A DNA stretch of 64,000 nucleotides from Syngnathus acus (GCF_901709675.1 NC_051087.1:14256067-14320066), one strand, 5' to 3'; numbered from the stretch's first letter, positions 11,071 through 24,259 are shown. Program-made: numbers and translations. The notes: generated by a model from the letters alone, not told the origin.

Positions 11071-14000
11071 GGGACATGGTCAGCATAAATGTAAATCCCT
11101 TAAATGTAAATTCCTACAGTACCCATCCCTAAAGTCAAAAGGATTTTATCGGTTTACATTGTTCATGACACTGTATACAGTATATGAGGTATGAGGCTCG
11201 CAATCAATTTGGTATGATAAATAAAAAGAGAAATAGCAGCCACATAGATTGAGTTGACTGATTAAATACACCTAAATAATGAAGACCAGTTACAAATCAA
11301 GAAACCGTTCAATAAGACTCTGATAGCTGAGACATGCTTTAGGCAACTCAAACTCAACCCATGCAGTCAGAGGCATTTGGTATTTGCATCATCATTTCGA
11401 CACTGGCACTGGCTTCTGCTGCATTTTTTTTTATTCACCCTGAATGTGTCATCTGCAGACATCCCAAGGGTCATTAAGAAATATGTTATTCATCAAGAGT
11501 TTACACAGATGTTAGTAGTCTCTTCATTCCCCTCTCAGCATTTACACATCATTTTGACATTCAACCCAGCAGCAAGTGGATTTTAAATGGTCGTTTTCAG
11601 CTTGCAACTACCTAATGATTTTCAGAGCATGTCTGTCTCTGAGTTTAATCAGCAGCAGATCTTAGGCTTTGGAAAAGTGTGGCTTTTAGTACTTGCATTT
11701 AGGAGTGAAACCCTATTCTGTACACCATCAAAATCCATGGTGGGCTAATAGAAGCAAGCTGTTTTGTTGTAATTCTTGGTTCTCTTTTATGCCTTCAAAA
11801 ATTGGGTCATTTATTTTTCCTTGAGCATATTTACATAGTTTTTGGTTATATTAGACTCATACTGACCTTTCAAGACTAGCTCATCCGTTTTTGGACACAA
11901 TTACTGATTTAGTCTCTGGTCTTCAGAAAATAAAGTAAATGTTGTGGCCACCAAGTGAAGAAAATACGTTTTAAAACAGTTTTATGTGAAGTAAAGAAAC
12001 AACACACTGAAATACTTCTTCTTCTACAGTCTTTCTGTGTGTGTTCCAAAATTAATTTGCACAAAAGATTTAAGGTCGCTCATGGTGTAAGGCACAGGTG
12101 TCAAACTCCAGTCCTTATTTTTTGGTGTGTTTTTTTTTTTTTTATGAATTTTGTTGATTCTCCTGTTCATTTAGCTCAGTGAAATAAAACTGACAGCTTT
12201 GATAATTAGTTCCCCAGCTCAGCCTAATTTAAAGAAATTTTTTTTAGGAGGATGTTCCACATTATTAGGAAACTCATTGTCTCTAAGAATGATTTCTGCT
12301 GATGGAAAGCATGACATAGCCCCACGTCTTTGTGGAAAGGATGAAACTACTACTGGACATTACTGGGCATTTTGAGAAAATTACCCAGGAAAGCATACTT
12401 GGGGATATTTAGGAAATATTTTTGTCAGGCAAATGCATCATATGCAACGCCAAGCCAATCTCACCAAGAGAAATGTTTTCATTGGGCTATGAAATACTTT
12501 AACACTAATGTTCGAATAGACAGGTTTTTTTTTTCACTGATGAATACCGTGATACATTGGATGGGCCAGTTGGATTAAGTTCTAGAGGGTGGTGATTGGC
12601 CAAGCCAAATTTTATTCAGCATTTTTTTAAAAGCAACCATTGAGCAAAGTGCTGAACAAAATTAAAGCTATAGTATGTATGTGCTTGTTAGGATATTCAG
12701 CTAGTCCCATCAGAGGTTGCCACAGTAGGTTACTTGCATGATTTGTTTGCCAAAGTTTTTACCTCAGATGCCCTTCCTCAAGCAACCAAACCCACAATAT
12801 CTGCACAACAGGCAGAGAAGATAATGATAAGAGAGCCTTCTTCATTGCTGCCCCCACACTTTCGAACTCAATGCCCCAACCTCTCTATGCCTGCTCTGAA
12901 CTCCTCACCTTCAACTGTCGTCTTCAGAACGTCATTTTTTCAAGCCAAACAGAACTTCAGTCCTTCGCTACTATTTTTTTTAAGTAATTGGAGTGCACTA
13001 TTACACATACGCTATTAATTATTTGCCAACGTATTGAACTTCTAAATCCAGTCGGCGCATACTGGTGGCTACCTGCTGTAGTTCAACTAAATGCGAATGA
13101 GTTGATTGATTGAATGCCATGTGAAAAAATTGCTGTTTTCAAACTGTCCCTGAAGGCAATATCTCACAAGATAAATAGATGATGGATAGATCCAATTTGT
13201 GACTGCACATTTACAACCGATTGCTCTCAGCAACTTCGTGCCAAATGGATAGAGTCATGCTGGCCTATTGAGTGACACGACAATTGTGAAAATGTATCCA
13301 CTTCTGAGGGCTCCATTAAATGGCGTCACTCTGTCAATGTATTTAATCCTGTGAAATAATCCCTGTTTTTAATAAATGTACCTTTAATCTGATTACATGT
13401 TTTTCTGTATACTATGTAATGGAATACAGTGACAATTGTTTTGTGGAATACTACATAACACCGATACATGTATTACTCCCAAGCCTGTCTGTAACTAGGG
13501 AAGCCCCATTAGAGAGTTCTCTGACATACAGTGCTAAAGTGCTGGTCTTAAAGAGGCAGTCCTACCCTGAGGATTTTTTTTTAAGAACACTGTATGTGTA
13601 AGCAATTGAAAAAAATGTATTCTGCTTTCTGGAATAAGAGTTAAATGATAATAATTCGTAACATAATAATTCATCAACGTTGGTGAGGTGCCTTTGTCAA
13701 TGAAAAAATTTAATAATTAATGCCCTGCATGTTCTTTATGCCATAAATGTGACAATACTCATGTACCATAAAGTTTATGGTACATGAGTATCGTCACATG
13801 ACCAAACCCAGACATCAACACTCGGAGCACACATTGGTTCATGCCGGAAATTCAGTGATGCTCAAATTTACCATTTGGAAATTCAGACAAACTCAGAGTA
13901 GTGCAAGGAAATTTCCGAACACTTCGAAAGTTGGCGGTCGTTCAGCTGACTGATTACTGGTCGCAATTGATTTTGCAAGTGCTATATGCCCTTTAGTCAT

Positions 14001-14521
14001 TCGGAATGGTGTACAGTACATTATAACAACCTCTAGAAGGCAGATGAAAACACAGGGCAGGAAGACCTGGCTTGGTCCCCGGATGCGGAAAAAACTCAGC
14101 ACACAAAATGGTAAATGCATGTAATAATATAATCAATGATCTTATATTTGGAGCCAATTATCAGCAATAAATGAGCAATCACTGTAGGTGTTATAAGAAT
14201 CTGGTATGTACAATGGCTGGAGCCACTTTGTTGTTTTATTCCACCTTTGTGGAAATTTCAAAATATTTGGAATCAGAAAAAAACTTCCCTGAACATATCT
14301 CTCGTTAGCCTGGCCTTTCAGCAATACGCTACTAATATGTGAGTTGTTACGGAGGCGGGCAACTGGGATGGAGGGTGGATGGCAATTACCTACACATATG
14401 TCGTATATTCTTGCGACTAGAGAGCAACAATGGTGCCTCCCATAAGTGAGTAAATGGCATGATTTTAACATTTTTTATTTTAAATAAATAATTGGTAGAC
14501 TAAAGTTTAAAAACGGGAATG
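11071..14521. other. Intronic sequence, little recognised
   Basis: Mostly unique AT-rich DNA. A possible hAT left end (caggtgtcaaactccagtcc) sits at 12092 without a matching right end. A strong palindrome is listed separately at 13747-13799. No exon was found. Confidence 0.5.
13747..13799. repeat. Near-perfect 26-bp-arm palindrome
   Basis: Arms 13747-13772 and 13774-13799 are complementary apart from one mismatch and are separated by one base. The core catgtaccataaagtttatg is part of it. It would form a tight hairpin or cruciform. Confidence 0.9.
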
Positions 14522-14679
14522 GGACGTCAAACGCTGCGCGTTCGCTTCGCTTCGTGGGGGGGGTGGTAATGGGACGTCAAACGCTGCGTGTTCGCTTCAC
14601 TTCGGGGGGGGGCTGTGGCTCTTTGCGGTACACAGTAAAAAAATGTGGCTCTTAGTCTCTGACTGGTTGGCCACCCCTG
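14522..14679 (+). mobile_element. hAT MITE right-end fragment
   Basis: Matches the right part of the complete element at 56534-56747: gtcaaacgctgcgtgttcgc, poly-G, gtggctctttgcggtacaca and ctgactggttggccacccct plus G. The left end is missing and an internal segment of about 55 bp is duplicated. Confidence 0.75.
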
Positions 14680-14793
14680 TGCTAGTTTGTTCGTTGTCTG
14701 TTCCCCTTTGTCCTTTATTCCAACACCCCTTTCCCTCAATAAACCCTGGTCCAAGCTGCATTTGGTCGCCCTGCTCCATTCCGATCCGTGACA
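14680..14793 (+). mobile_element. Gypsy-type LTR, 3' end fragment
   Basis: Contains cctcaataaaccctggtcca and gctgcatttggtcgccctgc and ends gatccgtgaca, the end of the LTR family also at 5313 and 40372, here on the + strand. Its 5' part is replaced by the hAT fragment. Confidence 0.75.
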
Positions 14794-15347
14794 ACGGAAC
14801 GGAGCTGGGGGACCAAATGCAGCTTGGACCTTTATTGAAGGGGAAGGGGGAAGTGAAGAGCAGGTTCACAGGCAGGACAGGGGTTCACAGATAGCAGGCA
14901 GGGAACAGAAGTCTTCTCGGACAGAGAACAGAAGTCCTCTCGGACCGAACAGAATGTCCTCATGGGCACACGGGTAAATAATCACTAGTACCGTGATCGT
15001 GAGCAGGGGAGATCAGGAGACACGGGAGGATCAGGAACGTAAACAGGAGCACACACTGTAGCATAACAGTACAGAACAGAATGAACCAGCAGGGAGTGAC
15101 AAACATTAAATATATGGTGTTAAAAAGAGGAACAGGTAACAGTGATTGGGTGATTGCGCGACACAGAGGAAACACAAGCAGGGAGGGGTAAGAGTGAAGA
15201 CGCGGGACGGACACGTGACCGGATACCATGACAACCAACAGACAACAAAACACGGAATGTGACACACACTTGAGACTAGCAGGTGGCAGAACGTAGCAAA
15301 AACGCTCAGCGTGGTCATTGGCGCGGCCGAAGAACGAAGACATGACA
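14789..15347 (-). mobile_element. Complete gypsy-type LTR
   Basis: Read on the - strand it starts tgtcatgtcttcgttcttcg and ends with a ttcaataaaggtccaagctg block and ccgttgtca. About 559 bp. It is related to the neighbouring LTR only at its 3' end. No internal retrotransposon region adjoins it. Confidence 0.7.
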
Positions 15348-16539
15348 ATTGGAAGTTCTGATATCTTGGGTTGACTTCCCCTTTTAGGCAGTTTTACTTT
15401 TGGCATCTGTCCCGTGAGGGCTCCTTCACCTTGGGGGCAGAGGAAATTGCCTATCTTGCCTACCATGTTGCGATGCCTCTGCTTCCAACACTACAGCTTC
15501 ACTTAGCTTTTTGGCTTTGGCATTACAGTGTTTCCATCATAAAATGGGGCCCAGTTCATGGCCAGACACAGAATTTAACAAATCCAGAACAGCTTGTTCA
15601 CAGATATGCCCACCAAAGATTCAACTAATTGCATACGAACAATTAAAAAGTACATTTTACATGTCTCTTTTAAAAGGTACAGAAATTCAGTTCGATTGAG
15701 ATTTCTTGGTCTATTACATATGTAATCTGCTGTGCACTGAAAGAAGGCTAATTAATTAGTATTAATATTTGTTAGGAAGCACACTGGGTGAGTTGTTACC
15801 ACTCTTGCGCTGCAACAAGAAGTGCAGTGTTTGTGTGGGCTCTTCTCTAGTAACAAGACGGAGACAAAAAAATCAGTTTTCCTTGTCTACCCACAAACAA
15901 TGTAGGAAAATGTCAAGCATGGTGTAAGTTACAAAAGGTGTACTATGTGTGTCTGTGTGTGTTGGGGGGTGGGGGTCACAATCTTACCTATTTATTTTAA
16001 ATAAAAATAAAAAGTCATGATCCTAAACAATGGACGCGATAGCAAGTGGATAAAAGCCTCGGATGAAGAATGAATGAAGAATTACTGATATCAAGTAAGC
16101 AGTTGCAATACCAAGCTAAAACTAAAATCACCTATAAACCAAGTATAATTTTAATCAGAATGGCACAGTGGAAAGTGATTGCTGAAGAAAGTTAGAAGTA
16201 ATACGATATATACAAGGCAACATACAGCAAACACTGCAGATGGTGTAACCATTCTTAAGGCTTTTGGTAATCCATTCTCAAAACAGCAGTGGAAGGAAAT
16301 AATATGTTTCCTAAAAATGGAACCCAAAGGCAAATGATACAGTGAAAACAGCAGAGGCTCCCGAATTAAACCCTGTTGTGTCAATACCAAAGGCATGTGT
16401 AAACAAACATTCACAGCTGCAATCAAGTGGTGTCCAGATCAGCTGAGGGCGACCACATACAACGTACAATAAATCCACAACATTTAGGATGAACTCCAAA
16501 CTAAACTGTAGGGGATCTTGGAGTTGCAGTGGTCCCCAG
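15348..16539. other. Intronic sequence
   Basis: No exon or named repeat seen; includes a small gtgtgtctgtgtgtg run near 15950. Confidence 0.5.
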
Positions 16540-17149
16540 AGGTCTAATGTACAAGCCCATGTGGAGTGGACACGCCCTGGCATTGACCAACCACTGTCCC
16601 GCTGCCTGGTGAGTAAGTCTAGGAAGACAAAGGCAAGGAGAGCACACTCTGAGAGAAAAGCAACGTAGGAGAGCTCCGGTCGTCATGGGCTTCCCTAGCC
16701 ACTAGAACCCACTCTTCTACAGCCAAGGCAGTGCTACTGAGGAACGTGCACCCACTGCTGCATTTTAAAAACTTTCAAGCGCAGGTCTCCACTTTGACCT
16801 TGGTGTCACTCCACCTGGAACCATAAGTGAAGCCCAAAGGTCTGACGGCGTTGGGGTGCCTGGTGACGGGGGCAGGTTTGAATTAACTGGAAGCCTCCAG
16901 CCAGCGCCCTGCACGGCAGCGGCACATCTATGGTTGCTAGCAGCTGGGACTGAGTGGCAGCTGCTCTTGGCAGAGCCCTGTGTGACTGAGCAACCTTATT
17001 TAGGACTGGACTGCTCACCCCAACTGGGGAGAAGCCTAGGAAAGGTGGCCTAGAAATTGCCCGTTCAAGACACTCCTGGATAGGTTACTGCGCCTAACGG
17101 GAGATTTCACCCTGCAGTCGAAATAAAAAAGCAATCAATTTGAAGCTGG

Positions 17150-18606
17150 CATCATGGAACATGAGAACCATCCTGGACTCCGCTGGCAGCTGTGACAAGC
17201 CCCACTGCAGGAGTTGCTGCTGAACTGAGGTGATATAACTTCGACATAGCTGCTCTAAGTGAGACCAGGCTTCTGGATGAGGAATCCATAAAGGAGGAAT
17301 GAATGGGTTATACCTTATTCTGGAAACGGTACCCCCCTGATGGACAACATCTGCATGGTGTGGGACTGGCAGTGAAGAACACTCTCCTTCCAAGCCTGAC
17401 TGAAACACCTGTCGGCATTAGTGAGAGGCTGATGACCCTCCGCATTCCCCAAAGAAGCGCTTTGTCACTCTTCTGAGTGCATACGCACCAACTCTACCAT
17501 CTGAGAATAATGCGAAGGACTCTTTCTATCAGTCACTAGATGAGGCAATCCCTCAAATCCCAAGGACTGATAAAATACTCCTCTTGGCGACTTCAATGCT
17601 CGGGTTGGCCAGAACATCAGGATATGGACTGGAGTCCTCGGTGGACATGGTGTTGGCCGGCACCCTTAAGCAACAGTGGCAGGCACATCGCAGGGAAGTC
17701 CAAAAGAACCCTGCAGAATGAATGGTAGACACGAAAGGCTCAGGAAATACAAACGTATGCAGACAAATAGGACATGCACAATTTCAACAACTCCATAATA
17801 AGCATCTACGGCCTGGGAAGCTGCTTTGTCACACCACTAAAAACAGCAGATGGTCTTACACTCCTGAAAGATCGAAGCCAGATTCTGTTGAGATGGGCTG
17901 AACACTTCGAAGCCCTCCCCAACCAACACTCCCACAGACAACACCATTCTGGAAGACCGACCTGAATGCACCCTCATCCACAATCTCAGTCAGCCACCAT
18001 CCTTCAAGGAGGTTCTCGCAGTTCTACGCTCCCTAAAAAACAACAAGTCCCCCAGCATTGACAGCATCACTGCTGAACTCCTGAAAGAGGGAGGGTACTT
18101 CTGGACAAGCACCATCTATCAGTACATTCTGAGGGCTTGGGGAGATGAGATCATCCCCCAGCAGTGGAAGGATGCCATCATTGTTGCCATATATAAGAAT
18201 AAGAGCGACAAGTCCATCTGTGACAAAAGCAGGGGGATTGCAATCCTTGCTGTTGCTGGAAAGGTGGTCGACAAGGTCATGCTATCGAGGCTGATCAACA
18301 ACATAACAGAAGTAATGCTACCCAAGTCGCAGTGCAGGTTCAGGAAGAACAGGAGTACGGTCGCTATGATCTTTACAAGCACATCAGGACCTTTACTTAG
18401 CCTTTATCGATCTCTCCAAGGCGTTCAACACTGTTGATAGGGAGCTCCTGTGGAACGTGCTTGCCAAGTTTGCTGTCCAGACAAATTTGTCAACATCCTC
18501 CATCAGTTCCATAATGGGATGATGGCCCGAGTGTCAGGAGTCTGTGCATTTCCCGGTATGCACAGGGGTGCGACAGGGATGCGTACTGGCTCCCGTTCTG
18601 TTTAAC
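17150..18606 (+). pseudogene. RTE-like LINE: endonuclease and first half of RT
   Basis: Broken reading frames recover parts of an APE-type endonuclease (ASWNMRTI-like start, IDIAALSET-like block near 17245, ERLMTLRIP near 17425, YAPTL near 17485, then a GDFNA-like block near 17590). RT motifs follow: SPSIDSITAELLKEGG near 18050, a QCRFRKNRST block near 18330, FIDLSKAFN near 18400 and VRQGCVLAPVLFN at the junction 18570-18606. Stops and indels mean it cannot make protein. Confidence 0.7.
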
Positions 18607-19227
18607 GCCCGCACTTCAGATCCGCGAGGAGGAGTTGTGTCAGATGTTCCGGAGACAAAAGGTCAGCAAGGCACCAGGCCCAGACGGCGTGTCCCCCTCC
18701 TGCCTGAAAGTCTGTGCTGAACAACTGGCACCCACCTTTGCACGGATCTTCCACCGTTCCCTGGAGCTGTGTGAGGTGCCCTCGTGCTTCAAGAGCTCCA
18801 TCATCGTACCGGTGGCCAAGAAGCCCGCCATCACAGGTTTGAATGACTATAGACCCGTCGCCCTGACATCTGTGGTCATGAAATCCTTCGAGAGGTTAGT
18901 GTTGAACCACCTGAAGGACATCACGGGCACCTTGCTCGACCCACTGCAGTTTCCTTAGCGGGCAAACATATCGGTGGACGATGTGGTCAACATGGGACTG
19001 CACTACATCCTGCACCACCTGGACACCCCAGGGACGTACGCCAGGATCCTGTTTGTGGACTTCAGCTCGGCGTTCAATACCATCGCTCCTGACATCCTCC
19101 ACCAGAAGCTCATCAGGCTCGCGGTGACCGCCTCCATCTGTCAGTGGATCACCGGCTTCCTGATCAACAGGAGACAGCATGTGAGGCTGGAGACCATCAC
19201 ATCCGACACCCGGACCACCAATACTGT
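18607..19227 (+). mobile_element. L2-A internal RT fragment inside the RTE-like LINE
   Basis: Encodes the L2-type RT block KAPGPDGVSPSCLKVCAEQL, then FNDYRPVALTS-like LNDYRPVALTSVVMKSFERL, and [16 protein letters not shown], matching 32632-34181 (- strand). There is one in-frame stop at 18956. It has neither an L2 3' UTR nor an L2 tail. The hexamer tttaac lies at both borders (18601-18606 and 19231-19236). Confidence 0.85.
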
Positions 19228-19230
19228 TTT

Positions 19231-20235
19231 TTTAACACCAGGAGGCTACAGGCTACCACCAAGCTGTCCATAGAGCAGGTCCTTGAGTTGCAGTATGCTG
19301 ATGACTGCACTCTTGTGGCACACTCTCCAGAGGACCTCCAGTCCATCCTTTCTGTGGCTCTTCGGGCCTACAGTAAGATGGGGCTGTCCATCAATATTGG
19401 CAAGACAGAAGTGGTCTGCCAGTGGAGCTCCAGCACTCCATCCACCCCAACCATCTTCACCATCGACCACAAGCCGCTGACAATAACCCCCCCCCCCCTC
19501 TCAAATATCTTGACAGCATCCTTTTCGATGACTGTAACATCGACCGTGAGATCCAAAACCGGATCAGGCAAGCATCAGCAGCCTTTGGGAGACTACGGCG
19601 CTGGGTGTTCCAGAACAACCATCTGCATCTGCACACCAAGGTTGCTGTGTACAAAGCCGTCTGCATCACCACCCGCCTCTACAGCTGCGAAGCATGGGTC
19701 ACATACAGCCGCCACATGAAGTCCCTGGAAAGCTTCCACATAAGATGCCTGCAGCGCATGCTCCGGCTTACCTGGCAAGATCGTGTGCCTCACACTGAGA
19801 CACTGGCAAAGACCAACTGCACAAGTATAGAGGCCACAATCACCCAGCACCAGCTTCGCTGGCTTGGTAATGTAGTTTGAATGCCCCAAGACAGGCTCTC
19901 CCGCAGAGTGCTATATGGTCAGCTACACTGTGGTCGTCGTTTGGCAGGAGGGCCAAAGAAGTGGTATGAGAACCAACTGAAGACCTCACTGAGGAAGTGT
20001 AACATCAAGCCAGATGACCTTGAGGCCGTTGCTGCTGACCGTAACTTCTGGCGGCAGTACTGCCAAGCTGAAATTTGTAAGCTGGAAGAGGAGAGGACTG
20101 CCAGAAGGGAACAACAGACACAGAAGAGGAACTCTTCCATACCCACTACCACTGCAACCTACACATGCCCAATCTGCAACAAAGTCTGTGGATCTAGGAT
20201 TGGACTCTATAGCCATCAGAGAACACATCGTTAAC
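19231..20235 (+). pseudogene. RTE-like LINE: RT palm to C-terminal C2H2 finger
   Basis: Resumes the LINE with RRLQATTKLSIEQVLELQYADD (catalytic YADD near 19290), SINIGKTEV, FGRLRRWVFQ, YKAVCITTRLYSCEAW and HQLRWLGNVV. The end carries a zinc finger, CPICNKVCGSRIGLYSHQRT then H (20164-20232), with two Cys and two His. A frameshift in a C-run near 19490 and stop codons near 19880 break it. The finger is a known feature of this LINE group, presumably for RNA or DNA binding. Confidence 0.8.
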
Positions 20236-20265
20236 GGCATAAGTGGACGTCATCATCGGATATGC

Positions 20266-20983
20266 GTGCCTTGTTAAATGTAAAATGCCCTTTTCTTCTG
20301 TCTTTTTTTCCATTTTCACCATGTTCTCATACCTATTCAAAGACATATCAAATTAATTGAGGTGAATTACTGTAGGCTAGTTGGAGCCCTGAAAGCCTGG
20401 ACTACCACTGATCACAAATTAATGCTTTTTCACATAAACATGACCTAAAAAGCTATTATATTTAATAAGATTCACATCTTTCTTCACTCTTGCCCAGTCT
20501 GAAAAGTGATATTGGGTTGGATTCAAAAAGGTTTTTCAGCTGCTGCAGTGCATTTCTCAGCTCACTGGCTCTCCAGATGGTAAGTACCTTTCGTGCTCAG
20601 CGTCCCTGTTTCTGGCTACAATATCGCTGCTGTGCTCTATTGAACTGAAGCAGACATGCTTTCTTGCTATACTTTTAATGGACTTAATTTCAAACACATG
20701 ATCAGTATAACACAGACAGTGACCTTGGCCTTACAAAGGAAAGATAATGACACTTTTTTCCACATGTTATTATCTACTCCTTATGGTATAATTATTGTTG
20801 ATTGACAATTTTTTGTAATAGTATACAGTGTGCATGTGTGCGCGTGCATATATATATATATATATATAAATATATGTGTGTGTGTATGCACACACACACG
20901 CCCCCACACACATGCATACACACTCATGCGTTCCATCCATAAAACATTAGGGGTTTAACAATATGTCTGTCATCGTTAATCTC
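20266..20983. other. Intronic sequence with TG/TA microsatellite
   Basis: Non-coding; a (TG)n(TA)n(CA)n microsatellite fills about 20826-20928. Positions 20972-20983 are the left target duplication of the next LINE. Confidence 0.7.
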
Positions 20984-23900
20984 CCCCGCCTCCCCCTCCG
21001 TGAGTCGTCACCTTATCGTGGTGGAGGGGTTTGCGTGCCCCTATGATCCTAGGAGCCATGTTGTCTGGGGCTTCATGCCCCTGGTAGGGTCACCCATGGC
21101 AAACGGGTCCTAGGTGAGGGGCCAGACAAAGCACGGCTCATCAGCCCCTTATGATGAAAAAAATTAATGGATCACGTTTTCCCTCGCCCGGACGCGGGTC
21201 ACCGGGGCCCCCCTCTGGAGCCAGGCCTGGAGGCGGGGCTCGAAGGCGAGCGTCTGGTGGCCGGGCCTTCGCCCATGGGGCCCGGCCGGGCTCAGCCCGA
21301 AAAGGAAACGTGGGTCCCCCTTCCCATGGGCTCACCACCTGTGGGAGGGGCCAAAGGGGTCGGGTGCATTGCAAGCTGGGCGGCGGCCAAAGGCAGGGAC
21401 CTTGGCGGTCTGATCCCCGGCTGCAGAAGCTGGCTCTTGGGACATGGAATGTCACCTCTCTGGCTGGAAAGGAGCCCGAGCTGGTGTGCGAGGCAGAAAA
21501 GTTCCGACTAGATATAGTCGGACTTGCCTCCACGCACAGTTTGGGTTCCGGTACAAGCCCTCTCGAGAGGGGCTGGACTCTCTTCCACTCTGGAGTTGCC
21601 CACGGTGAGAGGCGTCGAGCAGGTGTGGGTATACTTATTGCCCCCCGGCTGGGCGCCTGCACATTGGGGTTCACCCCGGTGAACGAGAGGGTAGCCTCCC
21701 TCCGCCTTCGGGTGGGGGGACGGGTCCTGACTGTTGTTTGTGTCTATGCACCAAACGGCAGCTCAGAGTACCCACCCTTCTTGGAGTCCCTGGAGGAAGT
21801 GCTGGAGAGCGCTCCTTCTGGGGACTCTGTCGTTCTACTGGGTGACTTCAATGCTCACGTGGGCAATGACAGTGAGACCTGGAAGGGCGTGATTGGGAGG
21901 AACGGCCCCCCCCGATCTGAACCCGAGCGGTGTTCTATTGTTGGACTTCTGTGCTCGACACGGATTTTCAATAATGAACACCATGTTCAAACATAAGGGT
22001 GTCCATGTGTGCACTTGGCACCAGGACACCCTAGGCCGCAGTTCGATGATCGACTTTGTAGTCGTGTCATCGGATTTGCGGCCGCATGTTTTGGACACTC
22101 GGGCGAAGAGAGGGGCGGAGCTGTCAACTGATCACCACCTGGTGGTGGGTTGGCTCCGATGGTGGGGGAAGATGCCGGTCCGACCTGGCAGACCCAAACG
22201 TTCTGTGAGGGTCTGCTGGGAACGTCTGGCGGAATCCCCTGTCAGGAAGAGCTTCAACTCCCACCTCCGGCAGAGCTTTTCCCACGTCCCGGGGGAGGCG
22301 GGGGACATTGAGTCCGAGTGGACCTTGTTCCGCGCCTCCATTGTTGAGGCGGCCGACCGGAGCTGTGGCCGTAAGGTCATTGGTGCCTGTCATGGCGGCA
22401 ATCCCCGAACCCGCTGGTGGACACTGGCGGTAAGGGATGCCGTCAAGCTGAAGAAGGAGTCCTATCGGGCCGTTTTGGCCTGCGGGACTCCGGAGGCAGC
22501 TGACAGGTACCGGGTGGCCAAGCGGAACGCGGCTTCGGCGGTTGCTGAGGCAAAAACCCGGGCGTGGGAGGAGTTCGGCGAGGCCATGGAGAATGACTTC
22601 CGGACGGCTTCGAGGAAATTCTGGTACACCATCCGGCGTCTCAGGAGGGGGAAGCAGTGCAACGTCAACACTGTTTACAGTGGAGATGGCGTGCTGCTGA
22701 CCTCGACTCGGGACGTCGTGTGTCGGTGGGGAGAATACTTCGAAGACCTCCTCAATTCCACCGACACGCCTTCCATTGTGGAAGCAGGGCCTGGGGACTC
22801 TGAGGCGGACTCTCCAATCTCTGGGGTTGAAGTCACTGAGGTAGTTAAAAAACTCCTCGGTGGCAAGGCCCCGGGGGTGGATGAGATCCGCCCGGATTTC
22901 TTAAGGGCTCTGGATGTTGTGGGGCTGTCATGGCTGACACGTCTCTACAGCATCGCGTGGACATCGGGGACAGTGCCTCTGGATTGGCAGACTGGGGTGG
23001 TGGTTCCCCTCTTTAAGAAGGGGGACCGGAGGGTGTGTTCCAATTACAGGGGAATTACACTCCTCAGCCTCCCTGGTAAGGTCTATTCAGGGGTGCTGGA
23101 GAGGAGGGTCCGTCGGGAGGTCGAACCTCGGATTCAGGAGGAACAGTGTGGCTTTCGTCCTGGCCGTGGAACAGTGGACCAGCTCTTCACCCTCAACAGG
23201 ATCCTCGAGGGTGCATGGGAGTTCGCCCAACCAGTCCACATGTGTTTTGTGGACTTGGAGAAGGCGTTCGACCGTGTCCCTCGGGAGGTTCTGTGGGGGG
23301 TGCTTCGGGAGTACGGGGTACCGAGCCAACTGATAAGGGCGGTTCGGTCCCTGTATCACCGATGCCAGAGTGTGGTCCGCATTTCCGGCAGTAAGTCGGA
23401 TTCGTTCCCAGTGAGGGTTGGACTCCGCCAAGGCTGCCCTTTGTCACCGATTCTGTTCATAATTTTTATGGACAGAATTTCTAGGTGCAGCCGAGGCGTT
23501 GAGGGTGTCCGGTTTGGGGACCTCAGCATCGCGTCTCTGCTTTTTGCAGACGACGTTGTGCTGTTGGCTTCTTCAGGCCGTGATCTCCAGCTCTCACTGG
23601 AGCGGTTCGCAGCCGAGTGTGAAGCGGTCGGGATGAGGGTCAGCACCTCCAAATCCGAGTCCATGGTCCTCGATCGGAAAAGGGTGGAATGCCCTCTCCG
23701 GATCGGGGATGAGATCCTGCCCCAAGTGGAGGAGTTTAAGTATCTTGGGGTCTTGTTCACGAGTGAGGGGAGGATGGAGCGTGAGATCGACAGGCGGATC
23801 GGTGCAGCGTCGGCAGTAATGCGGACTCTGTACCGGTCCGTCGTGGTAAAGAGAGAGCTGAGCCAAAAGGCAAAGCTCTCAATTTACCGGTCGATTTACG

Positions 23901-24259
23901 CTCCTACCCTCACCTATGGTCACGAGCTATGGGTCGTGACCGAAAGAACGAGATCCCGGATACAAGCGGCCGAAATGAGTTTTCTCCGCAGGATGTCCGG
24001 GCTCTCCCTTAGAGATAGGGTGAGAAGTTCGGTCATCCGGGAGAGACTCGGAGTAGAGTCGCTACTCCTCCACGTTGAGAGGAGCCAGATGAGGTGGCTC
24101 GGGCATCTCATCAGGATGCCTCCTGGACGCCTCCCTGGGGAGGTGTTCCGGGCATGTCCCACCGGTAGGAGACCCCGGGGACGACCCAGGACGCGCTGGA
24201 GAGACTATGTCTCTCGGCTGGCCTGGGAACGCCTTGGGATCCCCCGGGATGAGCTAGAT

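Larger units (their letters stand above)
16540..20265 (+). mobile_element. RTE-like LINE, full length but degenerate and chimeric
   Basis: From about 16540 to 17140 there is a 5' UTR (cactgctgcattttaaaaac, then gcgccctgcacggcagcggc). An endonuclease region follows (17150-17650), then reverse transcriptase (18000-18600 and 19240-19880) and a C-terminal C2H2 finger ending at 20235. Many stops and frameshifts interrupt it. The middle is replaced by an L2 fragment. Exact left end and target duplication were not found. A related - strand copy is at 58603-64000. Confidence 0.75.

Noticed and set aside
13747-13799. MicroRNA hairpin
   Set aside because: The loop is one base and the stem has no room for a Drosha/Dicer-type precursor.
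14960-15466. 168-codon open frame on the - strand
   Set aside because: Falls in the LTR at 14789-15347; hydrophobic appearance comes from LTR composition.
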